64,000 nucleotides of DNA from Curtobacterium sp. VKM Ac-2865 (GTDB taxonomy: Bacteria > Actinomycetota > Actinomycetes > Actinomycetales > Microbacteriaceae). The notes beneath the pieces were generated by a model that was not told where the DNA came from, did not search any database, and worked only from the letters and a program-made list of their open reading frames with translations. A program made the position numbers and the translations under genes. Where the stretch lies: NCBI RefSeq assembly GCF_015350905.1, contig NZ_JADKRZ010000008.1, positions 61,553 through 125,552 on the forward strand, in the 5' to 3' direction. Shown here piece after piece: positions 37,990 through 46,550 of the stretch. Numbering within the stretch: position 1 is the stretch's first letter; every line of letters begins with the position of its first letter.

Positions 37990-38901
37990 GCGCGGGTGGT
38001 CTGCGCGTCGTCGGAGCTCGAATGCCTGCCGGAGCCGCTCGAGGAACCCCGCGGGACGACTGATGTCCGGCGCGGTGACGTGGATCGTGAGCCAGTCCTC
38101 GACGACGAAGGCGTTCCGACGACCCTGGTCATGCGAGAACGTCTCGCGATCGGTGCGGTGATGGTCGCCGTCGTACTCCAGGGCGATGCGCAGATCCGCC
38201 CAGCCCATGTCGACGCGGCCGATGAAGACACCTCGAGCGTCTGCGACGTCGATGTTCAGCGCCGGCTCCGGGAACCCGGCGTCGACGACGATGAGGCGCA
38301 GCACCGACTCCATCGGCGACTCTGCCCCGGGTCGGATCTGCTCGAGGGCTGTCCGGGCAGCAACGACTCCGCGGTCGCCAGGGTGGATCGTCCGTTCGAG
38401 GTCCTCGCGTGAGGCAAGTCGCCCCGGGCCGATGATGTGGTCACCGAGGACCACGAGCGCTCGCACGCCGAGCAGGGAGCGACACTCGTACCAGAGTGCA
38501 GCGGGAGTGCTCATCCGGAGGCCGAACCTCGTCGTGACCTGGGCTCTGTCGGGGGCGGTCCGGTGCCCGACGATGCCCGCCCGGCGCTCGATCGGACCGC
38601 TTCCGGTCGTGGACACGTGCAGAGGCGCTTCCGAGGTCGTCAGTGACCGCGGGAGCGGGCACTCCCACAGCCGCGCGGCCGTGACGTGGCTCAGGTGCTG
38701 ATCGGGACGGAGCAGGAGTCCGATCGCCATGGCGACCTGGACGAAGTCGGTCGTTCCGGCGGGGACGCGCGCCCCGCGAGCCGGTGTCGAGAGGTCTGCT
38801 CGACGGAGCCGCTCGCGGTTGACTCCGTGAGCGCACGCGTCGGCGGTCCGGAACGGCGTGTGTGTGAACTGCGTCGGGAGCGGCTTCGGCGGGACTGGCA
38901 T
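37987..38901 (-). CDS. AbiEi-antitoxin/DUF559-like nuclease-fold protein
   Basis: 304 aa. The N-terminal third is an AbiEi-type region (VNRERLRRADLSTPARG), and the C-terminal third resembles DUF559/Vsr endonuclease folds: VDAGFPEPALNIDV, GRVDMGWADLRIALEYDGDHHRTDRETFSHD, the acidic residues of which would be the nuclease site. This combination is common in actinobacteria and not tied to a defined system. ATG 38901 chosen by domain start; the frame runs to 39051. No toxin partner is adjacent. The gene is bracketed by palindromes 3 and 4. Confidence 0.72.
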   Translation of the reverse strand: MPVPPKPLPTQFTHTPFRTADACAHGVNRERLRRADLSTPARGARVPAGTTDFVQVAMAIGLLLRPDQHLSHVTAARLWECPLPRSLTTSEAPLHVSTTGSGPIERRAGIVGHRTAPDRAQVTTRFGLRMSTPAALWYECRSLLGVRALVVLGDHIIGPGRLASREDLERTIHPGDRGVVAARTALEQIRPGAESPMESVLRLIVVDAGFPEPALNIDVADARGVFIGRVDMGWADLRIALEYDGDHHRTDRETFSHDQGRRNAFVVEDWLTIHVTAPDISRPAGFLERLRQAFELRRRADHPR

Positions 38902-38992
38902 CGGGCAATGGTGTTCAGGACGTCCTCGGCGCAGAGAGCGCGCGAGGGTTCCGTGGACAGGTTCCCGCCTCCACATGCCTGTGGAGGACCGG

Positions 38993-39050
38993 TGAAGTCG
39001 CACTTCGTGTCGGGTCCGGTGCCGGGGAGGCGACACGAAGTGCGACCTCA
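38993..39050. repeat. 58-bp palindrome, copy 4
   Basis: Same 58-bp length. Left TGAAGTCGCACTTCGTGTCG; right arm ends GCGACCTCA, so the G-A mismatch position differs from other copies, but the flanking CCGG/CCGG extend the pairing. It lies 92 bp upstream of the AbiEi/DUF559-like start. Confidence 0.9.
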
Positions 39051-39127
39051 CCGGTGCCCGAGACCCGGCGCCGCGGCCGGCGGCCGGCGCTGCGCCCGGC
39101 GCCGCGGCAGCGGCGAGCGCGCGAGGG

Positions 39128-40819
39128 TCAGGACTCGGGTGTGGGGAGCGGGGCCGGGGTGTAGTCGCGGGGGAGCAGGGGGAGCCAGATGCGGAAGGTG
39201 GCGCCGCCGCCCACGGTGTCGATGACCTCGACCGAGCCCTGGTGCGCGGACACGATGCCCGACACGATGGCGAGCCCGAGGCCCGAGCCGCCGGTGTCCC
39301 GCGCGCGGGAGGTGTCGGCCCGCCAGAACCGCTGGAAGATCTTGTCGCGGAGCTGCGGCGGTATGCCCTCGCCGTGGTCGATGACGTCGATGTGCGCCAT
39401 GCCGCGCTCGTCGTCCACGCCGATGCCGATCTCGATGGGGTCGTCGTGCGCGGTGAAGCGCATCGCGTTGCCCATCAGGTTCGTCACGACCTGGCGGATC
39501 TTGTTCTCCTCGGCCAGGACGATCGGCGGGCGCTTCGGCAGCACCACGTCGGGCATCGGGGTGGCCTCGGTGCCGGGCTGCGACTCCGACTCGACGTCCA
39601 TCGCGCGGCCACGACGAGCGCGCAGGCGGGCGATGGTCTGGCGGGAGAAGGCGATCGGGCCGGTGGTGTTCGGTGACATCGGCACGGCATCGGGCGCGGG
39701 CGTGGCGGCGGGACCGAAGGCCGACGGAGCGCGGACGGCCTGGGGCACGTCCTCGACGAGCACCTGGATCTCGCGGTCGGGGTTCGACGCCATGGTGTCG
39801 AGGGCCGAGTCGCGGGCGATGGCGACGAGGTCGACCGGACCGAGCTCGAGCGGCTTGGACTCGTCGATGCGGGCGAGCTGGAGGAGGTCCTGCACGAGGA
39901 GCCCCATGCGCTTGGCCTCTTTCTCGATGCGCTCCATCGCCTGGGCGACATCTTCCTCCTTGCGCAGCGCACCCATGCGGTACAGCTCGGCGTACCCGCG
40001 GAGGGACACCAGCGGCGTGCGGAGTTCGTGGGAGGCGTCACCGACGAAGCGGCGCATCTGCGCGATGGTGCGCTCGCGGTCCTCGAAGGCGCTGTCGATC
40101 CGCTCGAGCATCGCGTTGAGGGAACGGTTCAGCCGGCCGACCTCGGTGTTCGGGGTGTCGTCCTCGAGACGCTGGTTGAAGTCTCCGGCGGCGAAACGCG
40201 CGGCGGTGTCCTCGACGTCACGGAGGGGGTCGAACGTCGCGGTGACGAGCAGCCGCGTGAGCATGGCCCCGAGCAGGATGACCGAGGCGCCGAAGCCGAG
40301 GAAGATGAAGGTGAAGCGGGCGATGGTCTGGTCGGTGTCCGCGCTCGACACGGCGACGAGCACGTAGCCGGTCTCGGTGGCACCGGTCGACAGGTTCTGC
40401 AGGTTCGCCGGGATGACCTGGGCACGCCACTCGTGGTTGTGCTGCTTGTCGTACAGCGTGAACGGCTTGCTGGTCGACGCGGCGCCGGCGAACCGCATCC
40501 GGGAGATGTCCGGCTGCGTCGTCGACTGGGTGTCGCAGATCTGCTTGCCGTCGCTGTCGTACGCGGCGACGTAGGAGCTCTTCTCGAGCACGACCGAGAG
40601 CTTGCAGTACTGCTCGCCGTCGCTGACGTTCTGCCCTTCGAGCTGCGAGCTCGTCGTGCTGACCTGGGTGTCCAGGCGGGAGACCAGGTAGTTCGACAGG
40701 ACCGTCATCGTGCCGAGGCCGGCGACGAGCAGCCCGAGCGCCACCAGGAGCACCGTGATGCCGGTGATCTTGGTTCGCAGGGAGATGCCGTCCCACCAGC
40801 GGTTCATTCTGGAGTGCAT
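39128..40819 (-). CDS. Sensor histidine kinase (TcrY/TrcS type) with a long insert
   Basis: 563 aa. N-terminal membrane helix (about 15-40), extracytoplasmic domain, second helix (about 175-197), HAMP, HisKA with FVGDASHELRTPLVS (H264), then HATPase (NLMGNAMRFT, DHGEGIP, GGSGLGLAIVSGIV). About 75 residues (358-432), rich in Pro, Ala, Arg and Ser, are inserted between the HisKA dimer helices and the ATPase core; most homologues lack this. ATG 40819 has GAGGG before it; 40846 and 40807 are alternatives. Cognate regulator gene is upstream. Confidence 0.85.
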   Translation of the reverse strand: MHSRMNRWWDGISLRTKITGITVLLVALGLLVAGLGTMTVLSNYLVSRLDTQVSTTSSQLEGQNVSDGEQYCKLSVVLEKSSYVAAYDSDGKQICDTQSTTQPDISRMRFAGAASTSKPFTLYDKQHNHEWRAQVIPANLQNLSTGATETGYVLVAVSSADTDQTIARFTFIFLGFGASVILLGAMLTRLLVTATFDPLRDVEDTAARFAAGDFNQRLEDDTPNTEVGRLNRSLNAMLERIDSAFEDRERTIAQMRRFVGDASHELRTPLVSLRGYAELYRMGALRKEEDVAQAMERIEKEAKRMGLLVQDLLQLARIDESKPLELGPVDLVAIARDSALDTMASNPDREIQVLVEDVPQAVRAPSAFGPAATPAPDAVPMSPNTTGPIAFSRQTIARLRARRGRAMDVESESQPGTEATPMPDVVLPKRPPIVLAEENKIRQVVTNLMGNAMRFTAHDDPIEIGIGVDDERGMAHIDVIDHGEGIPPQLRDKIFQRFWRADTSRARDTGGSGLGLAIVSGIVSAHQGSVEVIDTVGGGATFRIWLPLLPRDYTPAPLPTPES

Positions 40820-40882
40820 GCTGCCCTCACGATAGACGGCGGCCACCGGGGGAAACCCGGTGGCCGCCGTGAACAGCCTGGA

Positions 40883-41578
40883 CTAGGACGCCTTCGATGC
40901 CTTGAGCATGTAGCCGAACCCGCGCTTGGTCTGGATGATCGGCTCGGTGGAGTACTGGTCGAGCTTGCGACGCAGGTACGAGATGTAGGACTCGACGATG
41001 CCGGCGTCCCCGTTGAAGTCGTACTCCCACACGTGGTCGAGGATCTGCGCCTTCGACAGCACGCGGTTCGGGTTGAGCATCAGGTAGCGCAGCAGCTTGA
41101 ACTCGGTGGGGGAGAGCTCGATCTGCGCGTCGCCGATCGTGACCTCGTGGGTGTCCTGGTCCATCGTGAGCTCGCCGGCCCGGATGATGGCGTCCTCTTC
41201 GTCGTTCATCGTGCGACGCAGGATCGCCTTGATGCGGGCGACGATCTCGTCGAGCGAGAACGGCTTCGTGACGTAGTCGTCGCCACCGACGGTGAGGCCG
41301 GTGATCTTGTCCTCGGTGTCGTCCTTCGCCGTCAGGAACAGGATCGGCGAGGTGTACCCGGAGGAACGGAGGCGCTTGGTGACGCCGAACCCGTTCATGT
41401 CCGGGAGCATGACGTCGAGGATGATCAGGTCAGGCTCTTCCTCGAGCACGGCGGAGATCGCCTGTGCCCCGTTGCCGACCGCTCGGACGGCGAACCCGGC
41501 GAAGCGGAGCGAGGTCGTGAGGAGGTCGCGGATGTTCGGCTCGTCGTCGACGATCAGGATCTTGGGGCCATCGGTCAT
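40883..41578 (-). CDS. OmpR-family response regulator (TcrX/TrcR type)
   Basis: 231 aa. Receiver with DDE and D55 in LIILDVMLPDMNGFGV, lysine in VTKPFSL, winged helix with LSPTEFKLLRYLMLNPNRVLSKAQILDHVWEYDF (read in part) and GFGYMLKA. ATG 41578 lies 6 bases after GATGAT. Pairs with the kinase 63 bp downstream; stimulus unknown. Confidence 0.9.
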   Translation of the reverse strand: MTDGPKILIVDDEPNIRDLLTTSLRFAGFAVRAVGNGAQAISAVLEEEPDLIILDVMLPDMNGFGVTKRLRSSGYTSPILFLTAKDDTEDKITGLTVGGDDYVTKPFSLDEIVARIKAILRRTMNDEEDAIIRAGELTMDQDTHEVTIGDAQIELSPTEFKLLRYLMLNPNRVLSKAQILDHVWEYDFNGDAGIVESYISYLRRKLDQYSTEPIIQTKRGFGYMLKASKAS

Positions 41579-41600
41579 GCCCCTATCATCTGACTGTTGT

Positions 41601-43316
41601 CTAAGCGTTGCCTGAGAGCGCATGGGGCGCCCCCTGGACCTGGTCTGCATCGAGGATCGTGTACGAGTACCCCTGCTCCGCCAGGAACCGCTGCCGGTTC
41701 TGGGCGAAGTCCTGGTCGACGGTGTCCCGCGTCACGAGCGTGTAGAACGACGCGGGCAGGCCGTCCTTGTTCGGGCGCAGGAGCCGGCCGAGGCGCTGGG
41801 CTTCTTCCTGCCGGGAGCCGAACGACCCCGAGACCTGGATCGCCACGGTGGCGTCGGGCAGGTCCACCGAGAAGTTCGCCACCTTCGAGACGACGAGCAC
41901 GTCGATGTCGCCGTCGCGGAACGACTGGTAGAGGCGCTCTCGCTCGTCGACGGGCGTTGCGCCCGTGATCTCGGCGGCGTCCAGGGACGATGCCAGGGCG
42001 TCGAGCTGATCGATGTACTGCCCGATCACCAGGATCTGTTCGCCGCGGTGCTTCTCGATGAGCTCGCGGACGACGGGGGTCTTGGCGGGGGACGTCGCAG
42101 CGAGCCGGTAGCGCTCGTCGTCGCTCGACGCTGCGTACTCCAGGCGGTCCTCGTGCGGCAGGTCCACGCGGACCTCGTAGCACTCGGCGGGGGAGATGTA
42201 GCCCTGGGCCTCGATCTCCTTCCACGGGGCGTCGTACCGCTTCGGCCCGATGAGGGAGAAGACGTCGCCCTCACGCCCGTCCTCGCGCACGAGGGTGGCG
42301 GTGAGACCGAGGCGTCGACGGGCCTGCAGGTCGGCGGTCAGCTTGAAGACCGGCGCCGGCAGCAGGTGCACCTCGTCGTAGACCACGAGGCCCCAGTCGA
42401 GGGCGTCGAGCAGCGACAGGTGCGTGTACTCGCCCTTCCGGCGAGCGGTGAGGATCTGGTACGTCGCGATCGTGACCGGACGGATCTCCTTGACGCTGCC
42501 GGAGTACTCGCCGATCTCCTCCTCGGTCAGGGAGGTGCGGCGGAGCAGCTCGGACCGCCACTGCCGCGCGGAGACGGTGTTCGTGACGAGGATCAGCGTG
42601 GTCGCCTTCACGGTGGCCATCGCGCCCGCGCCGACGAGCGTCTTGCCGGCACCACAGGGCAGCACGACGACGCCGGAGCCCTGCGCGAAGAAGCTCTGCA
42701 CGGCGTCCTGCTGGTACGGGCGCAGGTCCCACTCGGAGTTGTCCAGGTCGATCGCGTGCGGCTGCCCGGGCGTGTAGCCGGCGAGGTCCTCGGCCGGCCA
42801 GCCGATCTTCACGAGCTCCTGCTTGACCTGCCCCCGAGCCCACTGCTGCAGCTCGATCGCGGTGTCGGAACGCTTGTCGCCGAGCAGCGGCTTGATGCGC
42901 TTGGACCGGACGACCTCGGCGAGCACCGACGGGTCGGTCGCGGTGAGCAGCAGCCGGGGCTGGCGCTCGAGCTCCTCGGCCGGCGAGTTCGCGATGACGG
43001 GGGCGTCCTCGGGGTCCTCGCGACGGATCACGAGTCGTCCGTACCGCGCCACGGTGTCGCGGATGTCGACGGTCACGCTCTGCGGGACAGGGAACTTCGC
43101 GAAGCGTTCGAGGGTGCCGATCATGCTCTCGGCGTCGTGTCCCGCAGCGCGTGCGTTCCACAGCCCGAGCCTGGTGACCCGGTAGGTGTGCACGTGCTCG
43201 GGGGCGCGTTCGAGTTCGGCGAATGCGGCGAGCTCGTGGCGCGCGTCCTCGGCATCGGGGTGCGCGACCTCGAGCAGGACGGTGCGGTCGCTCTGGACGA
43301 TCAGCGGTCCGTTCAT
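41601..43316 (-). CDS. XPB-type DNA repair helicase
   Basis: 571 aa SF2 helicase. N-terminal damage-recognition-like region, Walker A LPCGAGKTLVG (K225), DEVH (near 314-317), motif III LTATL, the XPB-type RED motif in LVREDGREGD, and motif VI QRLGRLLRP. Actinobacterial XPB homologues unwind 3'-5'. The neighbouring helicase-associated gene is the usual partner. ATG 43316; TAAGCT stands 8 bases upstream. Confidence 0.93.
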   Translation of the reverse strand: MNGPLIVQSDRTVLLEVAHPDAEDARHELAAFAELERAPEHVHTYRVTRLGLWNARAAGHDAESMIGTLERFAKFPVPQSVTVDIRDTVARYGRLVIRREDPEDAPVIANSPAEELERQPRLLLTATDPSVLAEVVRSKRIKPLLGDKRSDTAIELQQWARGQVKQELVKIGWPAEDLAGYTPGQPHAIDLDNSEWDLRPYQQDAVQSFFAQGSGVVVLPCGAGKTLVGAGAMATVKATTLILVTNTVSARQWRSELLRRTSLTEEEIGEYSGSVKEIRPVTIATYQILTARRKGEYTHLSLLDALDWGLVVYDEVHLLPAPVFKLTADLQARRRLGLTATLVREDGREGDVFSLIGPKRYDAPWKEIEAQGYISPAECYEVRVDLPHEDRLEYAASSDDERYRLAATSPAKTPVVRELIEKHRGEQILVIGQYIDQLDALASSLDAAEITGATPVDERERLYQSFRDGDIDVLVVSKVANFSVDLPDATVAIQVSGSFGSRQEEAQRLGRLLRPNKDGLPASFYTLVTRDTVDQDFAQNRQRFLAEQGYSYTILDADQVQGAPHALSGNA

Positions 43317-43346
43317 GGCCTTCCAGCTTAGCCGTGCGAGGCCGGG

Positions 43347-45125
43347 TCAGGCTTCGCTGTCGACGGACACGACGAGCGACAGCGGCAGCGTGCGTTCCAC
43401 GTCGGCTGCGGTGTCCTTCCCGCGGATGCGGCCGGCCGCGACCGAGGTCGGCACGATCGAGAACGGCCGCTCGCTGCCGTCCGGCATGCGGACCGTCACA
43501 CGGATCGGCGTGCGACCGCGGACGGCCAGGTCGATCTGCCGTCCGAGCCACTCCTGCTCCGGCTCGGCAGCGCCGCGTTCGGTCGTGACGCGGAGCCGTT
43601 CCACGACGGCGTGCGCCGCGGCTTCCGGGCTGCGGCCCGGTGCACGGCGACGGCCGGGAGGCCCGTGGTGCGTCTCCGGGCGGGCGCCGGGTTGCAGCAC
43701 GGCCGGGTAGCGCTGCTCCTCGAGCGCCGCGTGCACCACGTGCGCCGGGTAGCGGGTCACCAGGGTGGTCAGCTCGGGGCGCTCCCACGCCAGCTGCCGC
43801 AACTCGGCGTCCACCCCGATGAGGTCGAGCTGGTCGGCGGTGCCGCGGACCACGGCACCGATGCCGCCCTCGCCGCGGTCGACCACGATGCTGCCGTCAC
43901 GTGCGGCGACCTGGTCGACCAGGTACGCCAGCGGCTGGGGCACGCCGGTGACGCCGATGCGCTCGAACAGGTCGAGGACGTCCTGCTGGGAGTTGCCGGC
44001 GCGCAGGGCCCGGCGGAGTGTCTCCTCGGACACGCGGTAGCGCGCCGCGAGCCCGGGGGCCTCGAGGTCGGCGACGGTGCGGAGTTCGGCGTCGGCCGCG
44101 GGGGCGAGTGGACCCGGCGCGATGATCGTCAGGTCGTGCTGCAGGTAGACGCCCTCGACGGTCTGCGGCAGGTCGGCCTCGGCTGCGCGGACTGCGGCGG
44201 CGTCGTCATCGCCGAGCAGCGTGCGGCCGGTCTCGGTGACGAGGCCCTCGACCGTCAGGCCGAGTGCGTCGGCGGTGCCGGCGACGTCGAGCAGGGTCGC
44301 GTCCAGCCACCGGGCACCCGCCGGGTACGCCCAGCGGCCGAGGGCGACGAGCTCCTGCCAGTCGTCCCCGGCGACGTCGAGGACCTCGCGCACGGCCGGG
44401 TCGAGGCCGTCGTGCCAGCGGGTCACCAGGTCGGTCCACCGGGACGGCCACGGGGTGGTCAGCCACGCCCGGCCGCTGTCGGTCAGGGACCAGGTGCCGT
44501 CGTCGGTCGTGGTGAAGTGGACACGCTCGAGCAGGCCCAGGCGTCCGGGCACCACGTCGGCGTCCGCGCTGGAGCGTTCGGCGAGCGTCCGGGCGAGCGG
44601 GGAGCCGATGCCGCCCTTGACGAGCTCGCGGACGGCGCCGTCGTCCACCGCGCGCAGCAGTTCGGCGAGCACCGTCATCGTGGCGAACGCGTGTTCCGCG
44701 CCCGTGGTGCGCTGCGTGGCGGGGTCGGCCGTGTCGGGGGCCGCAGCGGCGGGGCGGGCTTCAGCCGGGCCTCCTGGCTGTTCCGACTGGTCCACGAGGT
44801 CGGGGTGGGCGGCCACGCGTGTGGCGACCGCGTCGTCGACCCGGCCGTCCTCGTCGGCGAGGCCCAGCGCGACCGCGGGGTCGAGGTCGGGCCCGGTCGT
44901 GCCGTCACGGAGGGCGAGGAGGGTGCGTCGGGGGAGTCGTTCGACCGCTGCGTCGACCGCGGCGTCGGCGCGGAAGGCCTCGGCGAGGTCGAAGAAGTCG
45001 GTGATGCTCTGGGGGCCCGTCTCGCCGAGCACGGCGGTGGGGAGTCCGCGGGCGACGATCAGTCGCTCGAGGTCGTGGTCCGGCATCGTCCGCAGGCGTG
45101 CGGCGAGGTCGGCGGTGGTCGTCAT
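43347..45125 (-). CDS. Helicase-associated (XPB/Ssl2-like N-terminal domain) protein
   Basis: 592 aa. Contains the Helicase_C_3-type domain (VYLQHDLTIIAPGPL, GTPQPLAYLVDQVA-like, ERPELTTLVTRYPAH). No helicase motors of its own. It pairs with the XPB gene as in mycobacteria (Rv0862c/Rv0861c order). ATG 45125 has GGAGGA directly upstream; ATG 45137 is a possible alternative. Confidence 0.82.
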   Translation of the reverse strand: MTTTADLAARLRTMPDHDLERLIVARGLPTAVLGETGPQSITDFFDLAEAFRADAAVDAAVERLPRRTLLALRDGTTGPDLDPAVALGLADEDGRVDDAVATRVAAHPDLVDQSEQPGGPAEARPAAAAPDTADPATQRTTGAEHAFATMTVLAELLRAVDDGAVRELVKGGIGSPLARTLAERSSADADVVPGRLGLLERVHFTTTDDGTWSLTDSGRAWLTTPWPSRWTDLVTRWHDGLDPAVREVLDVAGDDWQELVALGRWAYPAGARWLDATLLDVAGTADALGLTVEGLVTETGRTLLGDDDAAAVRAAEADLPQTVEGVYLQHDLTIIAPGPLAPAADAELRTVADLEAPGLAARYRVSEETLRRALRAGNSQQDVLDLFERIGVTGVPQPLAYLVDQVAARDGSIVVDRGEGGIGAVVRGTADQLDLIGVDAELRQLAWERPELTTLVTRYPAHVVHAALEEQRYPAVLQPGARPETHHGPPGRRRAPGRSPEAAAHAVVERLRVTTERGAAEPEQEWLGRQIDLAVRGRTPIRVTVRMPDGSERPFSIVPTSVAAGRIRGKDTAADVERTLPLSLVVSVDSEA

Positions 45126-45154
45126 CGTCCTCCGCATGGCGTCCGGAGCGGACG

Positions 45155-45457
45155 TCAGCGGACCTCGTTCTTGTGGGAGCGGGCCTTGCGGGTCCAGGTG
45201 ACGGCCAGGAGCGCGAAGATCAGGACCATCGCGATGGGCGGTCCGAAGTAGAGCACACCCAGCGCGACCGGCCAGATGCCGTCGCCGGGGATCTCCTTGA
45301 GCGTCAGCCAGCCGATGATCATGACCGCGAAGCAGACGATCGTGAAGAGGACGATGCCGCCGATCATGAACGCGAGCGTGCGTTCGGTACGATTGAACGT
45401 CGCCGGGGGTTCCGCGATGTTCCGCGTGTCCCCGGGCGATCGGGTCGGCTTGGCCAT
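45155..45457 (-). CDS. Small two-helix membrane protein
   Basis: 100 aa with two hydrophobic segments (about 28-52 and 64-88) and a basic C-terminus, RKARSHKNEVR. Unknown function. ATG 45457 is 6 bases after TATCCT (45464-45469), a leaderless promoter. Confidence 0.75.
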   Translation of the reverse strand: MAKPTRSPGDTRNIAEPPATFNRTERTLAFMIGGIVLFTIVCFAVMIIGWLTLKEIPGDGIWPVALGVLYFGPPIAMVLIFALLAVTWTRKARSHKNEVR

Positions 45458-45508
45458 CCACCCAGGATATCCGCACCACGGCCACCCACCTATCGAGGAG
45501 TTCCGCGC

Positions 45509-45886
45509 ATGCCCACCGGCAAGGTCAAGTTCTACGACGACCAGAAGGGGTTCGGGTTCATCACCGGCGACGATGGTGACAACGTCTTCCTGCATGCCTC
45601 GTCCCTGCCCGACGGCACCACCACCGTGAAGGCCGGTGCGCGACTCGAGTACGGCGTCGTGCAGGGCAACAAGGGATCCCAGGCGCTCTCCGTGCGGCTG
45701 CTCGACCCGAAGCCGTCGCTGTCGAAGATGTCCCGCCGTTCGGCGGACGACATGGCCGTGATCGTCGAGGACCTCGTGAAGGAGCTCGACCGGATCAGCG
45801 GTGACCTGCACCACGGTCGCTACCCGAAGAACGGCACACGCCTCGCCGCGATCCTGCGGCACGTCGCAGACCAATTGGACGCATGA
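45509..45886 (+). CDS. Cold-shock-domain protein with C-terminal extension
   Basis: 125 aa. An N-terminal cold-shock domain (KVKFYDDQKGFGFIT, NVFLHASSL) and a C-terminal alpha-helical extension of about 60 residues (ADDMAVIVEDLVKELDRIS). This longer type is common in Microbacteriaceae. GAGGAG lies 9 bases before ATG. Overlaps the DUF3027 gene (ATGA). Confidence 0.9.
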   Translation: MPTGKVKFYDDQKGFGFITGDDGDNVFLHASSLPDGTTTVKAGARLEYGVVQGNKGSQALSVRLLDPKPSLSKMSRRSADDMAVIVEDLVKELDRISGDLHHGRYPKNGTRLAAILRHVADQLDA

Positions 45887-46434
45887 CCATGACGACCGAC
45901 CACACCGACCTGAGCGCTCTCGCGCGCAAGGCCCTGCTCGAGGTCACCGAGGAGTCGACCGTCGGGTCCTTCGCGGGCACCACCGACGAGGGCGACGGCG
46001 TCGTCTCCGTGCTGTTCGCCAACCGGATGGCGGGCTACCCCGGCTGGCGCTGGACCGTCAGCGTCGCGCACGTCGAGGGCGAGGACCCCTCCGTGCTCGA
46101 GGTCGAGCTGATGCCCGGCGACGGCTCGCTGCTCGCGCCCGAGTGGGTTCCGTGGTCGGAGCGGCTCGCCGACTACCGCGCGGCGCAGGAGGGCGTCGAC
46201 GAGGCCGACGTCGACGAGTCCGACGACGACTCGGACGACGAGGCCGACGACGATGAGGACGAGGACTTCGACGACGCGGACGAGTCGGATGACGACGAGT
46301 CGGATGACGACGCGGACGACGACGATGACGAAGCGGACGACGACGACTTCGACGACGACGAGGACGACCTGGCGGAGTCGGACGACGACGAGATCGAGGG
46401 CGTCGACGTCGACGAGCTCGACGAACAGCGCTGA
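45883..46434 (+). CDS. DUF3027 protein with acidic tail
   Basis: 183 aa. A conserved DUF3027 core (GYPGWRWTVSVAHVEG, LMPGDGSLLAPEWVPWSERL) followed by about 75 residues made almost only of Asp, Glu and Ser. Function unknown; the tail suggests binding to basic partners. Coupled to the cold-shock gene (ATGA). Confidence 0.83.
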   Translation: MTMTTDHTDLSALARKALLEVTEESTVGSFAGTTDEGDGVVSVLFANRMAGYPGWRWTVSVAHVEGEDPSVLEVELMPGDGSLLAPEWVPWSERLADYRAAQEGVDEADVDESDDDSDDEADDDEDEDFDDADESDDDESDDDADDDDDEADDDDFDDDEDDLAESDDDEIEGVDVDELDEQR

Positions 46435-46484
46435 GGCGCGGCGCACCGCACGCACACCGCACGCACTGCACGCACTGCACCGCG

Positions 46485-46528
46485 AAACGGACACGGCACC
46501 ACGGATCTCCGTGGTGCCGTGTCCGTTT
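46485..46528. terminator. Bidirectional terminator between DUF3027 and serC
   Basis: Perfect 21-bp arms (46485-46505 and 46508-46528), loop of 2-4 bases, between convergent genes; poly-T-like end GTTTCC. Confidence 0.88.
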
Positions 46529-46550
46529 CCCGGTGCGGAAGTGTCCTGGG

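Noticed and set aside
37987..38901. A type IV toxin-antitoxin operon (AbiE)
   Set aside because: Only the AbiEi-like N-terminal region is seen and no AbiEii nucleotidyltransferase toxin gene is next to it.
37932..39050. Attachment sites of an integrated element
   Set aside because: The flanking palindromes are not direct repeats of a tRNA end, and there is no integrase or phage gene between or near them.
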